Of a stretch of 11,882 nt of DNA, positions 1 through 6,425 are shown one piece after another. Origin of the DNA: JBAXRT01 sp037131065. Its GTDB lineage: Bacteria; Bacteroidota; Bacteroidia; Bacteroidales; FEN-979. Both the position numbers and the translations under genes were made by a program. The notes under the pieces are model-generated. The model was not told the DNA's origin and did not search any database. It was given only the letters and a program-made list of their open reading frames with translations. How positions within the stretch are numbered: position 1 is the stretch's first letter; every line of letters begins with the position of its first letter. The DNA lies in assembly GCA_037131065.1 (NCBI GenBank), contig JBAXRT010000092.1, positions 1 through 11,882 on the forward strand, written 5' to 3'.

Positions 1-106
1 CACTCTTTTCAAGGGCAAGTTCCCAGGTCTTTGCTGTCTTTTCGCGGAGATCGGGATCCTGGATCCACATCAGTTCCGGCCAAAGGTTTAAAACTCGTTC
101 GGTCAT
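1..106 (-). CDS. N-terminal fragment of a probable HD-domain hydrolase (cut by window edge)
   Basis: The minus strand is open from an ATG at 104-106 to the window edge, giving 35 residues that start MTERVLNLWPELMWIQDPDL. The pattern (L.PEL..I.D..LREK..KTWE.ALEKS) resembles, from memory, the N-terminus of small bacterial and archaeal HD-domain phosphohydrolases, whose metal-binding HD residues lie further in and are not visible here. No clear Shine-Dalgarno site precedes the ATG, which is common in Bacteroidota. It lies 102 bases downstream of the dehydrogenase gene on the same strand and could be co-transcribed with it. The family call is tentative because only the first few dozen residues can be read; the existence of a coding start here is more secure. 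Confidence 0.45.
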   Translation of the reverse strand, partial: MTERVLNLWPELMWIQDPDLREKTAKTWELALEKS

Positions 107-121
107 ATGATAAATTTAGGA

Positions 122-186
122 GCGAAAAAGTGAGGTGGCGAGGAAGCGAATTTTAATTTTGCTATTTCACCATCTCACTGTTTCGC
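122..186. repeat. Imperfect inverted repeat between two minus-strand genes
   Basis: Arms 122-138 and 170-186 pair over 17 positions (15 Watson-Crick, one G-U, one mismatch) around a 31-base AT-rich loop. The right side also holds a near-direct repeat, TTTCACCAT at 165-173 and TTTCGCCAT at 181-189. The gap between genes (107-208) holds nothing else recognisable. There is no T-run directly after either arm, so it is not a standard intrinsic terminator, although a transcript hairpin between the two minus-strand genes is possible. Confidence 0.55.
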
Positions 187-208
187 CATTTGGTTCGATA
201 TTAAACTA

Positions 209-1402
209 CTATAATAATTTTGCAATTATGGCATCCCCCATCTGGCTGGTGGAGACGGCTCCTTTTGCGAAAACATCCGGTTTGCCGGGAAGCTTCATCA
301 TGTCATAGGTCATTACTTTGCCCTCTTCCACGATCTCAGCCACCGCCTTGGTGATCCGTGCGGCAATCGCTTGTTCGCCGATGTGTTCCAGCATCATCAC
401 GGCCGACAGGATCATGGCGATCGGATTGACGATCGAAGGGTTGAATTCGGCGTATTTCGGAGCTGAACCATGGGTCGGTTCAAAAACGGCGATCTCAGGG
501 CCGATGTTGGCACTGCAGGCAAAGCCAAGTCCGCCGATCAGTCCGGCAAAACCATCCGAAACGATATCCCCGAACATGTTCCCTGCCACGATCACATGGT
601 AGGTCTCCGGATTCTTCGTAAGCCACATCATCTGAGCATCAATATTCGTATCCTGTACCTTGATTTCGGGAAATTCGGTCTTGGATAATTCCTGGGCGAT
701 CTTCAGCATCATGCCGGAAGTCTCTCTTACAACATTCGGCTTTTCGCAGACGGTAACCGTGCTGAACCCTCCAGCCTTGGCATATTCAAAAGCTGCCCTT
801 ACGATGCGTGTTGTATATTTCCTGGTGAAGATACGGGTCGATACAGCAAGTTCCGGCCTCGGGCACCAGGCAAAATTCTCCTTGAACTTCTTGTGCGTCA
901 TCAGTGCATCATAGACCTGGTCGGGGGGATTGGTCCATTCAACGCCTCCGTAAAGACATTCGGTATTCTGGCGGAAGATCATCGTATCGATGATCGGCTC
1001 TTCGATCACTCCTCCGAATCCCCGGCGGATGAAGTTCAGCGGGTTACCCTTGAAGGTTTTGCATGGCCTCATGCAAATGTCAAGGTCGTACTTCTGACGC
1101 ATGCTGACAATCGGGCTGTAATAGGCAAACCCCTTGCCTTTCAGCTCCGGACTGATCTCTGCCTCTGCTTTGTCCTTCGGTTTCGAAGTGATTGCGCCGA
1201 AAAGTCCTATTTTATGCTTTTCGAGAAGCTGCTGGGTCCTTGCGGGGAAGGGATCTCCCTCTTTGCACCAGAATTCCCATCCAATATCACCATGAACATA
1301 TTCAGCATCAAATCCGGCAGCATCCAGAACACGGATGGCCTGCTCTAATACCACTTTACCTATGCCGTCGCCCGGCATTGCTACGATCGTTCTTTTTGTC
1401 AT
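209..1402 (-). CDS. Isocitrate dehydrogenase-like enzyme of the isocitrate/isopropylmalate dehydrogenase family
   Basis: This 397-residue protein belongs to the metal-dependent beta-decarboxylating dehydrogenases and most likely oxidises isocitrate to 2-oxoglutarate in the cytosol (TCA cycle, glutamate supply). Visible motifs are GDGIG at 11-15, Ser96 followed by Arg102 and Arg112 in a DLDICMRP context, RQNTE..YGGVEW at 144-156 (Arg144, Tyr151), catalytic Lys221, and metal ligands Asp255, Asp279 and Asp283 (NMFGDIVSD). Ser96, Arg102, Arg112 and Arg144 match E. coli Icd S113, R119, R129 and R153; isopropylmalate enzymes have a hydrophobic residue at the Ser site. HGSAPKY (311-317) places Lys316 and Tyr317 where NADP-type enzymes have K344/Y345, and Tyr366 matches Y391, so NADP use is inferred. 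A stretch around 75-93 (SKPKDKAEAEISPELKGKG) is unlike textbook Icd. The usual Asn115 position is Ile. Homoisocitrate or isopropylmalate activity is less likely but not excluded. Confidence 0.8.
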   Translation of the reverse strand: MTKRTIVAMPGDGIGKVVLEQAIRVLDAAGFDAEYVHGDIGWEFWCKEGDPFPARTQQLLEKHKIGLFGAITSKPKDKAEAEISPELKGKGFAYYSPIVSMRQKYDLDICMRPCKTFKGNPLNFIRRGFGGVIEEPIIDTMIFRQNTECLYGGVEWTNPPDQVYDALMTHKKFKENFAWCPRPELAVSTRIFTRKYTTRIVRAAFEYAKAGGFSTVTVCEKPNVVRETSGMMLKIAQELSKTEFPEIKVQDTNIDAQMMWLTKNPETYHVIVAGNMFGDIVSDGFAGLIGGLGFACSANIGPEIAVFEPTHGSAPKYAEFNPSIVNPIAMILSAVMMLEHIGEQAIAARITKAVAEIVEEGKVMTYDMMKLPGKPDVFAKGAVSTSQMGDAIIAKLL

Positions 1403-1442
1403 AAACTTATATTTGTTAGTTATTTAAATAACAATTTGGGGT

Positions 1443-1450
1443 CAAAGATA
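1443..1450 (-). promoter_or_regulatory. Candidate Bacteroidota -7 promoter element for the dehydrogenase gene
   Basis: Read on the minus strand the sequence is TATCTTTG, an exact match to the Bacteroidota -7 consensus TAnnTTTG, 40 bases before the ATG at 1402. No convincing -33 TTTG lies at the usual distance. The gap 1403-1527 separates two divergent genes, so it must hold promoters for both, which supports the call. Confidence 0.45.
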
Positions 1451-1515
1451 CAACGCAGGCTCATATTACCAGCAGCCTTCTGAAAAATATTTACCGCTCA
1501 AATTGTTTAGTTGCT

Positions 1516-1523
1516 TATTTTTG
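1516..1523 (+). promoter_or_regulatory. Candidate -7 promoter element immediately before cca
   Basis: TATTTTTG matches TAnnTTTG exactly and ends 4 bases before the ATG at 1528. If it is used, transcription would begin almost at the start codon, giving a leaderless or near-leaderless message. No clear -33 partner was found at the usual spacing, and the local sequence is T-rich, so a chance match is possible. Confidence 0.35.
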
Positions 1524-1527
1524 CTCC

Positions 1528-2946
1528 ATGCTCTCAGATCATCTCAGTCACCCGGTTTTCAGGATTATTACCAGAGTTTCGGAGGAACTCGGGGTGCCCG
1601 CTTTTGTGATCGGCGGATTTGTCAGGGACCTGATGCTTGGACGAGACAACAAGCAGGATATCGACATCGTGGTCAAAGGCAGTGGGATCGAATTTGCTCA
1701 CCGGGTCGCAGATCGGCTGGAAGGAGATGTTCCTGTAAAGTTTTTCCGGAATTTCGGTACCGCTATGCTTAAATACGAGGGATGGAAGATCGAGTTTGTC
1801 GGCGCCCGTAAGGAGTCCTACAGGCGGGAATCCCGGAAGCCTATCGTGGAAGACGGCACCCTCGAGGATGACCAGAACCGTCGCGATTTCACCATCAATG
1901 CCATGGCAATCGATCTTACCAGGGAAAATTTTGGTGCACTCGTTGATCCTTTCAACGGAGTCCGCGACCTTGAGATGAAGATCATCCGCACTCCCCTCGA
2001 TCCGGATATCACCTTTTCCGATGACCCACTGAGGATGATGCGGGCCATCCGTTTTGCATCGCAGCTTGATTTTACCATTGAACCCGGCTGCTTTAGTGCC
2101 ATTACGCGGAATGCCGGGCGGCTCCCCATCGTTTCTTTTGAAAGGATCATCGAAGAACTGAACCTCATCATCCTGACCCCGAAACCGTCGAACGGGATCC
2201 GGATGCTTGATGAAACAGGCCTCCTCGAGATCATCCTGCCAGAATTCGTCCTGCTGAAAGGATCAGAGGTCATCGACGGCAAAGGGCATAAGGATAATTT
2301 CGAACACACGCTCGCTGTCCTTGACTCGCTCGCCATAAAGTCTGATAATCTTTGGCTGAGATGGGGCGCCATTCTCCATGACATCGCAAAACCTCAAACC
2401 AAAAAATTCATACAAGGCACCGGCTGGACCTTTCATACCCATGAATTCAAGGGTTCTAAAATGGTTCCGCAGATCTTCAGAAGACTGAAACTCCCTCTGA
2501 ATGAAAAGATGAAATTCGTCCAGAAGATGGTGCTGCTGCACCTTAGGCCCATCGTGCTTGCAGAAGATATTGTGACTGACTCGGCCGTCCGCCGGCTCCT
2601 GTTTGAAACAGGAAATGATATTGATGACCTCATGCTGTTGTGCGAGGCGGATATCACCTCGAAAAATCCTAATAAGGTCAAAAATTTCCTTAATAACTTC
2701 CAGGCGGTAAGACAGAAACTCAAAGAAATCGAGGAGAAGGACCGGCTCCGGAACTGGCAACCCCCGGTTTCCGGCGAACTGATCATGCAGACCTTTGGTA
2801 TCGCACCTTCCCGTGAGGTTGGAATCATCAAGGATGCCATCACGGAAGCCATTCTTGAGGGAGAGATTCCTAATGAATTTGATGCTGCTTTTCAGTTGAT
2901 GCTGGCTGAAGGAGAGAAACTGGGACTAAAACAGGCAGGTAAATAA
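1528..2946 (+). CDS. cca: CCA tRNA nucleotidyltransferase with HD domain
   Basis: This 472-residue class II nucleotidyltransferase adds or repairs the 3' CCA end of tRNA, using CTP and ATP in the cytosol. The head has the family signature GGFVRD at 29-34 followed by catalytic DID at 44-46. RRDFTINAMA (118-127) and DDPLRMMRAIRFASQL (165-180) match the ribose/template and neck motifs. An HD phosphohydrolase-type domain follows, with His260 in NFEH, HD at 284-285 and further His residues in FHTHEF (302-307), as in many bacterial Cca proteins where it gives phosphatase or phosphodiesterase activity. The length is normal for the HD-containing form. The ATG at 1528 starts 28 residues before GGFVRD, as usual. 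A poly(A) polymerase of the same superfamily is the alternative, less likely because this is the only such gene seen and the HD domain is intact. Confidence 0.92.
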   Translation: MLSDHLSHPVFRIITRVSEELGVPAFVIGGFVRDLMLGRDNKQDIDIVVKGSGIEFAHRVADRLEGDVPVKFFRNFGTAMLKYEGWKIEFVGARKESYRRESRKPIVEDGTLEDDQNRRDFTINAMAIDLTRENFGALVDPFNGVRDLEMKIIRTPLDPDITFSDDPLRMMRAIRFASQLDFTIEPGCFSAITRNAGRLPIVSFERIIEELNLIILTPKPSNGIRMLDETGLLEIILPEFVLLKGSEVIDGKGHKDNFEHTLAVLDSLAIKSDNLWLRWGAILHDIAKPQTKKFIQGTGWTFHTHEFKGSKMVPQIFRRLKLPLNEKMKFVQKMVLLHLRPIVLAEDIVTDSAVRRLLFETGNDIDDLMLLCEADITSKNPNKVKNFLNNFQAVRQKLKEIEEKDRLRNWQPPVSGELIMQTFGIAPSREVGIIKDAITEAILEGEIPNEFDAAFQLMLAEGEKLGLKQAGK

Positions 2947-2959
2947 TTCCTGAAAAAGA

Positions 2960-2994
2960 TTTGCGCTGGTTTATTGTTTATTTATTTATTTTTG
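2960..2994 (+). promoter_or_regulatory. Candidate Bacteroidota promoter before the pRiA4b ORF-3-like gene
   Basis: TTTG at 2960-2963 and TATTTTTG at 2987-2994 (matching TAnnTTTG) are separated by 23 bases, slightly longer than the usual 19-21. The -7 element is 26 bases before the ATG at 3021. The spacer includes a TTTA run. This would drive the downstream gene and, through the overlap, miaA. The gap from the cca stop is only 74 bases, so read-through from cca is also possible. Confidence 0.4.
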
Positions 2995-3020
2995 ACTACC
3001 CAATATTTGCGTAAACTACA

Positions 3021-3788
3021 ATGCTGGTATACAGATTCAGGCTGATCTCGGAAGAAATTGATAACTTCATAAGGGATTATGATATTCTCCCCGGGCAAAC
3101 TTTCCTTGATTTTCATTCAGTCATCATGGAATCGATGGAACTCACACACTGCGACAGGGCTTCTTTCTTCATGACCGACAAAAAATACAAGAAAGACATA
3201 GAGATTTCCCTGAAAACAGAAAAACGCCAGGTCAGGAAATACGATGAAGACCTTGATGAAATAGTCAGCCAGACCATTACGCCACCTTTGATGAAGAAAT
3301 CAAAACTGAAAGAGTACATCGAAGATCCGCATCAGAAGATGATCTACGAGTTTCAGGGGAAAGATTTTCATTCATTCTTTATTGAATTGTTCAAGATCAT
3401 CCAAGCCGACAACACCTTTTCATATCCAAGGTGCGTGAAGAAAGGCGGTGAGTTGCCCAAACAACCAGATTTGCCTCCGCCTGCTCCGGCCGAATCGATA
3501 ACTCCTCCAAAGGTCGTCGTGCCGAAGATCAGGATCCCGAAGGCAGCGGATCTGCCGAAACCGGTTAAGATAGTAGAAGAGGAACCTGAATTGACGGACA
3601 TTGAAGCTGAACTGGAAGAGATCATCCAGGAAGAGGCGCCTGTCCTCGCCGTCCAGGAATCTTCGGCTGATGAGGAAGAATCTTTTGATGGGGAGGAGGA
3701 AGAGATAGAGCACATCGAGGATTATGACGACATCGATAACCTCGAACGCAAATACTCTGGCATCGACAGGGAATCTGATGACTACTGA
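3021..3788 (+). CDS. pRiA4b ORF-3-like protein with a long acidic C-terminal tail
   Basis: The first 135 or so of 255 residues (MLVYRFRLISEEIDNFIRD, then FLDFHSVIMESMEL, ASFFMTDK, FHSFFIELFKII) resemble the plasmid pRiA4b ORF-3-like family (PF07929), common in Bacteroidota and of unknown biochemical function. After the domain there is a Pro-rich linker (about 148-182, PPPAPAESITPPKVVVPKI) and then a strongly acidic tail of Glu and Asp clusters to the end (about 186-255). No signal peptide or membrane segment is seen, so it should be cytosolic. Its last 11 bases overlap the start of miaA, which implies translational coupling and perhaps a link to tRNA modification, though that link is inference. 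The acidic tail may bind a basic partner or be a flexible spacer. The family call rests on remembered pattern, not a search. Confidence 0.7.
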   Translation: MLVYRFRLISEEIDNFIRDYDILPGQTFLDFHSVIMESMELTHCDRASFFMTDKKYKKDIEISLKTEKRQVRKYDEDLDEIVSQTITPPLMKKSKLKEYIEDPHQKMIYEFQGKDFHSFFIELFKIIQADNTFSYPRCVKKGGELPKQPDLPPPAPAESITPPKVVVPKIRIPKAADLPKPVKIVEEEPELTDIEAELEEIIQEEAPVLAVQESSADEEESFDGEEEEIEHIEDYDDIDNLERKYSGIDRESDDY

Positions 3789-4686
3789 TCAGCCTTGTCT
3801 GGTCATTGTCTGCGGCCCGACTGCGGTGGGCAAGACCAGGGCAGCGATTACCTTAGCGAAAGAACTTAATTGCGAGATCATTTCTGCCGACGCACGCCAG
3901 TTCTACTCGGAACTGAAAATTGGTACGGCGCCCCCCTCATCCTCCGAACTGAAACAAATCAGGCATCATCTCATCGGCCACCTTTCGGTGAAGGATCCAT
4001 ACAACATAGGGATTTATGAAAAAGATGCCCTCCTGATCCTCGACAGACTTTTCCGCAGTTCCCGTTTTGCAGTCGTGGTGGGAGGGTCAGGGCTTTATCT
4101 TCATGCCCTCTGCCATGGCCTAGATCTCCTGCCCGAACACGATCAGCAGGTCCGGGAAGAAATTAACCGGCTTTTTCAATCCTCCGGGGTCACAGCTTTG
4201 CAGGAAAAACTGAAAGTCCTCGATCATGACTACTATGAGAAGGTTGACCTCAGTAACCCCGCCCGCCTGATCAGAGCGATAGAGGTCTCTCTCATCAGTG
4301 GAAAACCATACTCATCTTTCCGCAAACAGGCACCACAGACCCGGCCCTTCAGGATTATCAAGACCGGGTTGGATCTGCCGAGAGAAGAACTCTACAGGAG
4401 AATTGACCGGCGGGTAGATGAAATGATATGGAACGGGTTGTTGGAGGAGGCACGATCGATGCTCCCTTTCAGGTCCTTCAATGCACTGAATACCGTTGGG
4501 TACAAGGAGTTTTTCGAGTATTTCGACGGAAAATTATCTCTGGAAGAAGCCATCATCCTTATAAAACAACATACCCGTAATTACGCCAAGCGCCAGCTTA
4601 CCTGGTTCCGGCGAGACAACGAAATAACCTGGTTTCACCCGGAAGATGTTTCGGGGATATTGAAACTCGTCACTCGTCACTCGTAA
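3778..4686 (+). CDS. miaA: tRNA dimethylallyltransferase
   Basis: MiaA transfers the dimethylallyl group from DMAPP to N6 of A37 in tRNAs that read UNN codons, the first step of (ms2)i6A synthesis. From the chosen ATG the protein has 302 residues with the P-loop GPTAVGKT at 13-20, ADARQFY at 37-43 (the usual motif is DSRQ; here Ser is Ala), IGTAPP at 48-53, HHLIG, GGSGLY at 102-107, and RQLTWFRRDN near the C-terminus. The frame is open from an ATG at 3724, but that start would add 18 unconserved residues and extend the overlap with the upstream gene. The ATG at 3778 puts the P-loop at the normal distance and gives an 11-base overlap. The last residues (VTRHS) and the stop lie inside a 7-base tandem repeat, so the natural C-terminus may have been replaced. 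The gene converges with the kinase gene 7 bases away. Confidence 0.93.
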   Translation: MTTDQPCLVIVCGPTAVGKTRAAITLAKELNCEIISADARQFYSELKIGTAPPSSSELKQIRHHLIGHLSVKDPYNIGIYEKDALLILDRLFRSSRFAVVVGGSGLYLHALCHGLDLLPEHDQQVREEINRLFQSSGVTALQEKLKVLDHDYYEKVDLSNPARLIRAIEVSLISGKPYSSFRKQAPQTRPFRIIKTGLDLPREELYRRIDRRVDEMIWNGLLEEARSMLPFRSFNALNTVGYKEFFEYFDGKLSLEEAIILIKQHTRNYAKRQLTWFRRDNEITWFHPEDVSGILKLVTRHS

Positions 4687-4691
4687 TTCGT
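4664..4691. repeat. Heptamer repeat (CACTCGT family) at the 3' end of miaA
   Basis: Four tandem 7-base units can be read: AACTCGT, CACTCGT, CACTCGT, AATTCGT, followed by CACTA. The first three supply the final miaA codons; the stop TAA (4684-4686) straddles units three and four. The same CACTCGT unit occurs seven times in tandem at 11299-11347, so the two sites are related although 6.6 kb apart. Confidence 0.9.
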
Positions 4692-4693
4692 CA

Positions 4694-5530
4694 CTATTGA
4701 TGATAATCGATCAGTCCTTCCATCGGCGTTTGCATGATCGTTTCCACGCTGATCTTCTCCTCAGCTGCGGCCTCGAGGAGTATTCTCTTGTAATAGAATG
4801 CTATTGATCCGACAAAACTGACAGGAAGGTTCTGGTAATTATCATAATGCTTTACCTGGGCATTGAAGAAGGCGAGAAAAGAGTTCCTGACAAGGTTTCG
4901 GACGTAAGGATGCTCCTGTCTTTCAGCAAGAAATTCACTGAACGATGCCAGGAAACGGTTCGGAAAGGGCCTGTTATAGAGAGCATTCAGAATATCTTCC
5001 AATGTATAGTGATAATGCCCGTCAAAGGCATCCCTCAGGTCTGTGGGTAGCTGACGCTTCAGGTAAGCAGCCATAAAGTTCTTGCCAAGGTACGACCCTG
5101 CCCCTTCATCCCCGAATAGGTAACCAAGGGAATCGACTTTCGAAAAGATCTCCTTACCGTCGAAGTAGCAGCAGTTGCAACCAGTACCAAGGATACAGGA
5201 GATGCCCTCCCGGTTCCCGAAGAGTGCCCTTGCCGCACCCAGTATGTCGTGGTAAACCATGACGGAGGCTTTATGGAAATGTTGCTGAAGTGCTTCAGAT
5301 ATGAGAAGGTCATTCTTCTCCGTCGAGCAACCTGCTCCGTAGAAGCAGATCTCCCGTACATGGTCAGTAACAATGAATGGAACAAGGTCAGCGCTGATGA
5401 TCGCATCAAGACTCTCGGAAGTATGAAAATAGGGATTCATCCCGGCGGTCGTTACACTGTTCTTGATCATCTCTCCTTCAAGAAGAACCCAGTGTGTCTT
5501 CGTTGACCCGCTGTCAGCTATTAATTTCAT
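4694..5530 (-). CDS. N-acetylglucosamine kinase-like protein (BadF/BadG/BcrA/BcrD ATPase family)
   Basis: This 278-residue protein has the ASKHA kinase fold pattern of the BadF/BadG/BcrA/BcrD family (PF01869), which includes N-acetylglucosamine kinases. It has the phosphate-1 loop DSGSTKTHW at 6-14, a probable catalytic Asp in HDILGAARALFG (94-105), the second phosphate motif ILGTGCNCCYFDG (113-125), GYLFGDEGAGSYLGK (136-150) and an adenosine-type segment FVGSIAF (239-245). The length is normal. It would phosphorylate an amino sugar, perhaps from peptidoglycan recycling, in the cytosol; the substrate cannot be fixed from sequence. It follows the DUF3108 gene on the same strand after 84 bases holding an inverted repeat. 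No murQ-like partner is in view, which weakens the recycling idea. Confidence 0.8.
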   Translation of the reverse strand: MKLIADSGSTKTHWVLLEGEMIKNSVTTAGMNPYFHTSESLDAIISADLVPFIVTDHVREICFYGAGCSTEKNDLLISEALQQHFHKASVMVYHDILGAARALFGNREGISCILGTGCNCCYFDGKEIFSKVDSLGYLFGDEGAGSYLGKNFMAAYLKRQLPTDLRDAFDGHYHYTLEDILNALYNRPFPNRFLASFSEFLAERQEHPYVRNLVRNSFLAFFNAQVKHYDNYQNLPVSFVGSIAFYYKRILLEAAAEEKISVETIMQTPMEGLIDYHQ

Positions 5531-5555
5531 CGATTCGATATTTTTATTTGATCCG

Positions 5556-5601
5556 TCTCGATCGTTTCGACCATCTCGATCGTAACGATCGTAATGGTCG
5601 A
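5556..5601. repeat. Inverted repeat rich in CGATCG between DUF3108 and kinase genes
   Basis: TCGACCAT (5567-5574) pairs exactly with ATGGTCGA (5594-5601). Inside, after a 2-by-2 mismatch, CGATCG (5577-5582) pairs with CGATCG (5586-5591) across a three-base TAA loop. A direct repeat TCTCGATCGT occurs at 5556-5565 and 5574-5583, with an 18-base period. No T-run follows on either strand, so it is not a typical terminator. It may shape the mRNA between the two genes or be a repeat-family copy. Confidence 0.75.
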
Positions 5602-5614
5602 GATGACGTGATGA

Positions 5615-6424
5615 TTATTTTAACAAAGCTTCCTGCGGATTTTTCAGCCCCTTGGCTTCCCTCAGGTATGCTTTTATCGTACCCACAATGATCTTTGCTT
5701 CAATACGGATCGGGACTTTGTTGGCATCGTCGGTGACCCACACCAGCACATCCTCATCCCCCCTGAAGATTGTACCTTCCACCATTTTAGCGGAAAGTTT
5801 GTTACACCGGTACTTTTTACCATCAGTGTTTTCAACCACCTCCTTTCCAATCGACCTGATATAGATATTGTAGAACCCGTCGTCGATGATCAATGAGATC
5901 TTCTGCTTCTCATCCGGTTTCATGTTTGCAATATCCAGTGTGCGCGTGTAATACACTGCTGTCAGCATATCAAAGGTACACGCGGGAAGCTTCAGGGTGT
6001 CATTCCTTACCGGGTTGTTGTTACTCTTCGTGTTCGAATAGGCCTTCCCGTGCTGGCGATCGAAATCAATAGTGTTGATCAGCGTATAACCCCCTTCGTA
6101 GATATATCTTTTAAATCCCAGTGACCGGAAAGAGTCAGGATCGGTCCATGAGTCGTAGTAATCCCTCACCTTAAATATAAAATCATAGGAGGGAAAGGTC
6201 TTGCCGGTACTCCTGAAGTGCCAAGCCTCCTTGCCATTGTAAAGCTCCTTGCCAGCCGTGAAGGTCACCAGGCCGGCATCAACCCAAACGGGTCCCCAGT
6301 TGTATGAAACGGTATAGGTGATCTCTTCCCCTTCCCTGAAAACATTATTGGTCGGGATGCATTGGGCAAGCAAACCAGACAGCGGGAGGATGGAAGCAAT
6401 GAGTAACAGCGATCGTATCAGCAT
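5615..6424 (-). CDS. DUF3108-family secreted protein
   Basis: The 269-residue protein begins with a type I signal peptide (MLIRSLLLIASILPLSGLLA, with likely cleavage after Ala20) and should be exported to the periplasm or envelope. The mature part, with FREGEEITYTVSYNWGPVWVDAG near the start and a later sequence of short beta-strand-like segments, matches the DUF3108 family (PF11306) as remembered; members are about this size and have no known enzymatic activity. A Cys directly after the cleavage zone (Gln-Cys) lacks a proper lipobox, so a lipoprotein is less likely. It starts 1 base after the stop of the APC transporter and is almost surely co-transcribed with it. A role at the envelope is inference only. 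Confidence 0.78.
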   Translation of the reverse strand: MLIRSLLLIASILPLSGLLAQCIPTNNVFREGEEITYTVSYNWGPVWVDAGLVTFTAGKELYNGKEAWHFRSTGKTFPSYDFIFKVRDYYDSWTDPDSFRSLGFKRYIYEGGYTLINTIDFDRQHGKAYSNTKSNNNPVRNDTLKLPACTFDMLTAVYYTRTLDIANMKPDEKQKISLIIDDGFYNIYIRSIGKEVVENTDGKKYRCNKLSAKMVEGTIFRGDEDVLVWVTDDANKVPIRIEAKIIVGTIKAYLREAKGLKNPQEALLK

Positions 6425-6425
6425 A

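Noticed and set aside
3724..3777. An N-terminal extension of MiaA from an ATG at 3724
   Set aside because: The 18 added residues are out-of-frame read of the acidic tail of the upstream gene and have no family support; 3778 gives the usual distance to the P-loop.
4687..4693. A bidirectional terminator between miaA and the kinase gene
   Set aside because: The gap is 7 bases and the surrounding sequence is direct heptamer repeats without a G/C-rich hairpin and T-run.
5494..5691. A small plus-strand gene with Asp/Arg/Asn-rich repeats
   Set aside because: It is antisense to the kinase start and DUF3108 end, and the repeated residues come from translating the CGATCG palindromes.
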